A stretch of DNA of 64,000 bases, from contig JAHHQM010000007.1 in the NCBI GenBank assembly GCA_020026395.1, positions 1 through 64,000 of the forward strand, written 5' to 3'. The translations under genes were made by a program, and so were the position numbers. Source of the DNA: Alistipes sp. (GTDB lineage Bacteria; Bacteroidota; Bacteroidia; Bacteroidales; Rikenellaceae). A model generated the notes under the pieces. It was not told the origin of the DNA and did not search any database. It saw only the letters and a program-made list of their open reading frames with translations. Below, one piece after another: positions 61,465 through 64,000 of this stretch; positions within the stretch are counted from its first letter, which is position 1, and each line of letters starts with the position of its first letter.

Positions 61465-63717
61465 ATGAAGCATTGTTTGAAGACCGATCCGTGGATGTTG
61501 GTCGAGGAAGGGTTTGATCCCGCCCGTGTGAAGGCGTCGGAGTCTTTGTTCTCGATCGGTAACGGCGTTATGGGCGGTCGCGGAAACTTCGAGGAGCACT
61601 ATTCGGGCGACTCGATGCAGGGTAACTATATCGGCGGGGTGTATTATCCCGACAAAACGCGGGTCGGCTGGTGGAAAAACGGCTACCCCGAATATTTCGC
61701 CAAGGTGCTCAATTCGGCATTTTGGATCGGCGCGGAGGTGACGGTCGATGACGAATCAGAGGCGGTCGATTTGGCCAAATGTGAGGTTGTGGAGTTCCGC
61801 CGTGAGCTGGATTTCCGTTGCTCGGTACTGCGCCGTCGGGTGGTGTTGAAAACACCGTCGGGCGTGGAGCTGGAGCTGGAATCGGAGCGTTTCGTGTCGA
61901 TGCGTCGCCGCGAAACGGGCGTGGTGCGTTATGCCGTGCGTCCGCTGAACCGCGCGTGTGATCTGACCTTCGCGGCCTATATCGAAGCCGATGTGCGCAA
62001 CGAGGATGCCAACTACGACGAGTTGTTTTGGGAAGAGGTCACGACCGAAGCGGACGGTGTGCAGTGCCGCACCAAAAAGAGCGGTTTTGAGGTGGCCTGG
62101 TTCCAGCAGGTGGAGCTGGAGGGCGCTTCGATGGAGAATCACACCGAGCCGTGGCGGGTGCGTCAGACTGCCCGCGTGCATTGCAGGAAGGGCGAGCAGA
62201 AGACCCTGTATAAATATGTGGGTATTTGTTCGTCGCTGAATCACCCCTCCGAAGAGTTGGTCGGGGTGGCACGCCAAACGGCACTCGAGGCGCGTCGGGA
62301 CGGATTCGAGAAGCTCCTTCGTGAGCAGACGAAGGCTTGGAGCGAACGCTGGCATTCGGGTGATGTGGTCATCGAGGGTGATGAGCGGGCGCAGCAGGGC
62401 ATCCGTTTCTGCATCTTCATGTTGTTGCAGACCTACACGGGTGTGGATTCCCGTCTGAATATCGGCCCGAAAGGATTCACGGGCGAAAAATATGGCGGCG
62501 TGACCTATTGGGACACGGAGGCCTACTGTCTGATGTTCTATCTGGCGACGGTCGGGCGCGATGTGGCGCGTCAGTTGTTGATCTATCGCTACAACCAGTT
62601 GGATCGCGCCATCGAGAATGCCGCGAAGATCGGTTTTAAGGGGGGGGCGGCGTTGTATCCGATGGTGACCATCAACGGCGAGGAGTGTCACAACGAGTGG
62701 GAGATCACCTTCGAGGAGATTCACCGCAACGGTGCCATCGCCTATGCCATCTATAATTATGTGCGTTATACTCAGGATCGCGACTATCTGGCCGAATACG
62801 GTTTGGAGGTGTTGCTGTCGATTGCCCGTTTCTGGGCGCAGCGCATCACCTGGTCGGAGGCTCGCGGTCAGTATGTCATGCTGGGCGTGACGGGTCCCAA
62901 CGAGTACGAAAACAACGTGAACAACAACTGGTACACGTCGTACATCGCCTGCTGGTCGATGCGTTATGCGGCCGAGGTGGCGCGTTGGGTTCGGGAAAAC
63001 CATCCCGCGGATTTCGAGCGCATCGTCAAAAAACGCAACTTCGATTGCGACAAGGAGTGCGCCCGTTGGGAGGAGATCAACCGAAAGATGTACTTCGGCA
63101 AGGACGAAAAGCTGGGTATTTTCCTCCAGCAGGACGGCTATCTGGATAAGGAGCAGATTCTGGCGAAGGATCTCGATCCCGCCGAGCGACCCGTCAACCA
63201 GCACTGGTCGTGGGATCGCATCCTGCGTTCGTGCTTCATCAAGCAGGCCGATGTGTTGCAGGGTTTGTATTTCTTTGAGGATGATTTCGATCTGGAGACC
63301 ATTCGTCGGAACTACCTCTTCTACGAACCGCGCACGTTGCACGAATCGAGCCTTTCGCCCTGTGTGCACGGCATTCTGGCTACGCGCTTGGGTATGGAAG
63401 AGAAGGCCTACGAGATGTATCTGAGAACGGCGCGTCTGGATCTGGACGACTACAACCACGAAGCTGAAGAAGGGTGTCACGTCACCTCGATGGCGGGATC
63501 GTGGCTGTCGGTGGTCGAGGGATTCGGCGGTATGCGGATGCACGACGGCGTGTTGTCGTTTACACCAAAACTGCCTACGCAGTGGACACGCCTTGCCTTC
63601 AAGGTCAATTACCGCGGGCGGGTGCTGTCGGTGGACATCACGCATCGGGGTGTTGAGGTGCACCGCGAGGGTGATCCCGTCGAGTTGGAGATCAACCAAA
63701 GACGGCAGACGATTTAA
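61465..63717 (+). CDS. GH65 disaccharide phosphorylase (maltose phosphorylase-like)
   Basis: Splits an alpha-glucoside disaccharide with phosphate to give beta-glucose-1-phosphate and glucose. The 750-aa protein has the GH65 N-terminal beta-sandwich (SLFSIGNGVMGGRGNFEEHYSGDSMQGNYIGGVYYPD), the (alpha/alpha)6 barrel with WDTEAYCLMFYLAT and the general acid E480 in VTGPNEYENNVNNNWYTS. IKQADVLQGLYFF, ESSLSPCVHGILATRLG and the C-terminal sheet follow. Phosphorylase rather than hydrolase is favoured by pgmB next door. Maltose is the likeliest substrate; trehalose, kojibiose or nigerose cannot be excluded. No sugar transporter is in the operon. Confidence 0.92.
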   Translation: MKHCLKTDPWMLVEEGFDPARVKASESLFSIGNGVMGGRGNFEEHYSGDSMQGNYIGGVYYPDKTRVGWWKNGYPEYFAKVLNSAFWIGAEVTVDDESEAVDLAKCEVVEFRRELDFRCSVLRRRVVLKTPSGVELELESERFVSMRRRETGVVRYAVRPLNRACDLTFAAYIEADVRNEDANYDELFWEEVTTEADGVQCRTKKSGFEVAWFQQVELEGASMENHTEPWRVRQTARVHCRKGEQKTLYKYVGICSSLNHPSEELVGVARQTALEARRDGFEKLLREQTKAWSERWHSGDVVIEGDERAQQGIRFCIFMLLQTYTGVDSRLNIGPKGFTGEKYGGVTYWDTEAYCLMFYLATVGRDVARQLLIYRYNQLDRAIENAAKIGFKGGAALYPMVTINGEECHNEWEITFEEIHRNGAIAYAIYNYVRYTQDRDYLAEYGLEVLLSIARFWAQRITWSEARGQYVMLGVTGPNEYENNVNNNWYTSYIACWSMRYAAEVARWVRENHPADFERIVKKRNFDCDKECARWEEINRKMYFGKDEKLGIFLQQDGYLDKEQILAKDLDPAERPVNQHWSWDRILRSCFIKQADVLQGLYFFEDDFDLETIRRNYLFYEPRTLHESSLSPCVHGILATRLGMEEKAYEMYLRTARLDLDDYNHEAEEGCHVTSMAGSWLSVVEGFGGMRMHDGVLSFTPKLPTQWTRLAFKVNYRGRVLSVDITHRGVEVHREGDPVELEINQRRQTI

Positions 63718-63723
63718 ATCAAA

Positions 63724-63759
63724 AAAAAGGCGGCTTCGACACAAAGCCGCCTTTTTCTT
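63724..63759 (+). terminator. Intrinsic terminator of the pgmB-GH65 operon
   Basis: AAAAAGGCGGCTT (63724-63736) pairs perfectly with AAGCCGCCTTTTT (63744-63756). With A-run and T-run it can work in both directions. Confidence 0.93.
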
Positions 63760-63827
63760 GCGGTCCCCTAAAAAGTCGGAAAAGATAGTATAATCGTATG
63801 ATTTGGGGATGTTTAGTCGATGGCGTT

Positions 63828-63857
63828 TTTGCAAAAGTTGGAAAAAATGTATCTTTG
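63828..63857 (+). promoter_or_regulatory. Promoter of a gene starting at the right edge
   Basis: TTTG (63828-63831), 18-nt spacer, TATCTTTG (63850-63857). Confidence 0.7.
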
Positions 63858-64000
63858 CAGAATTATTTCACCGACCGAAAATATAATAACCCGCAAAGAA
63901 TTGCGTTTGGTTATTGAAATTCTTAAAAAAAACTACTTGAAAGCCTATGAAATAAATTGCCTACGAATTATTTAGAAAACATCAAAATATTCAACATGAA
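63858..64000 (+). promoter_or_regulatory. Structured leader with a two-codon ORF, gene continues past the edge
   Basis: About 135 nt lie between the promoter and an ATG at 63996, where a gene may begin. The leader holds a hairpin: AATAACC plus CGCAA (63885-63896) pairs with TTGCG and GGTTATT (63901-63915), a 12-bp stem with a TTT bulge and an AGAA loop. ATG-AAA-TAA at 63947-63955 is a two-codon ORF 40 nt before the likely start. What the downstream gene encodes cannot be seen. Confidence 0.5.

Overview
The window looks like a stretch of chromosome from a Bacteroidota (Bacteroidales) gut-type bacterium, most likely an Alistipes/Rikenellaceae-like species. The basis is a GC-rich coding bias for the phylum, repeated TAnnTTTG -7 promoter elements (often with TTG or TTTG about 23-24 nt before the -7 TTTG), a fused SecDF, a Wza/Wzc pair, an HU-CCDC81-like membrane protein, DUF4831 and TIGR02757 proteins, and a Rho factor with a long disordered insert. 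The genus is an inference. I see no prophage, insertion sequence, CRISPR array, rRNA or tRNA. Almost everything is core-genome housekeeping in short operons separated by clear hairpin terminators.

Layout. 0-5 kb: cdaA (c-di-AMP synthesis) on the plus strand, then minus-strand genes: a membrane-tethered HU-like protein, a sigma-54 activator without a sensor domain, lptE, a TPR-like protein and secG. 5-11 kb: a PLP-dependent arginine-type decarboxylase preceded by a large leader hairpin, an OmpH-like lipoprotein divergent from ruvA, a DUF2059 protein, and two FKBP-like lipoproteins. 11-20 kb: a tiny conserved helix-turn-helix protein, secDF, then an operon ybbR-like/coaE/folP/lolD/TIGR02757/trmN6, followed by a DUF4831 gene and an AlkD-like gene. 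20-26 kb (minus): M23-like/dxr/rseP/lipoprotein/radA. 26-31 kb: a nucleotidyltransferase, then a Wza-Wzc-HAD capsule export cluster on the minus strand. 31-34 kb: TPM protein, LemA and an EamA transporter. 34-44 kb: plsC/parE/parC/aroK/murI, then ftsK. 44-50 kb: a PorT-like barrel, lolA, gyrA, a TPR protein and a second PorT-like barrel. 50-55 kb (minus): an exonuclease, an ABC-F ATPase and a PiT-PhoU fusion. 55-64 kb: rho, S1/P1 nuclease, DUF1847, GNAT, rmlD/rmlC, then a beta-phosphoglucomutase/GH65 phosphorylase pair and the leader of a gene that starts at the right edge.

Themes. Many genes serve the cell envelope: SecG and SecDF (secretion), LptE (LPS export), LolD and LolA (lipoprotein sorting), RseP, OmpH, FKBP-like lipoproteins, PorT-like barrels, Wza/Wzc and RmlC/D. 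A second block handles chromosome topology and repair: ParE/ParC, GyrA, FtsK, RuvA, RadA, AlkD.

The observations I would look at first are: a 54-nt near-perfect hairpin in the decarboxylase leader whose G-U pairs point to a plus-strand RNA; two intrinsic terminators whose loop carries the -33 TTG of the next gene's promoter; an FKBP-fold lipoprotein with a large Gly/Tyr-rich insertion in a surface loop; an HU-like domain anchored in the membrane; an M23 protein that has lost three of four zinc ligands; and the structured leader with a two-codon ORF at the right edge. No single cluster here is an obviously new multi-gene system.
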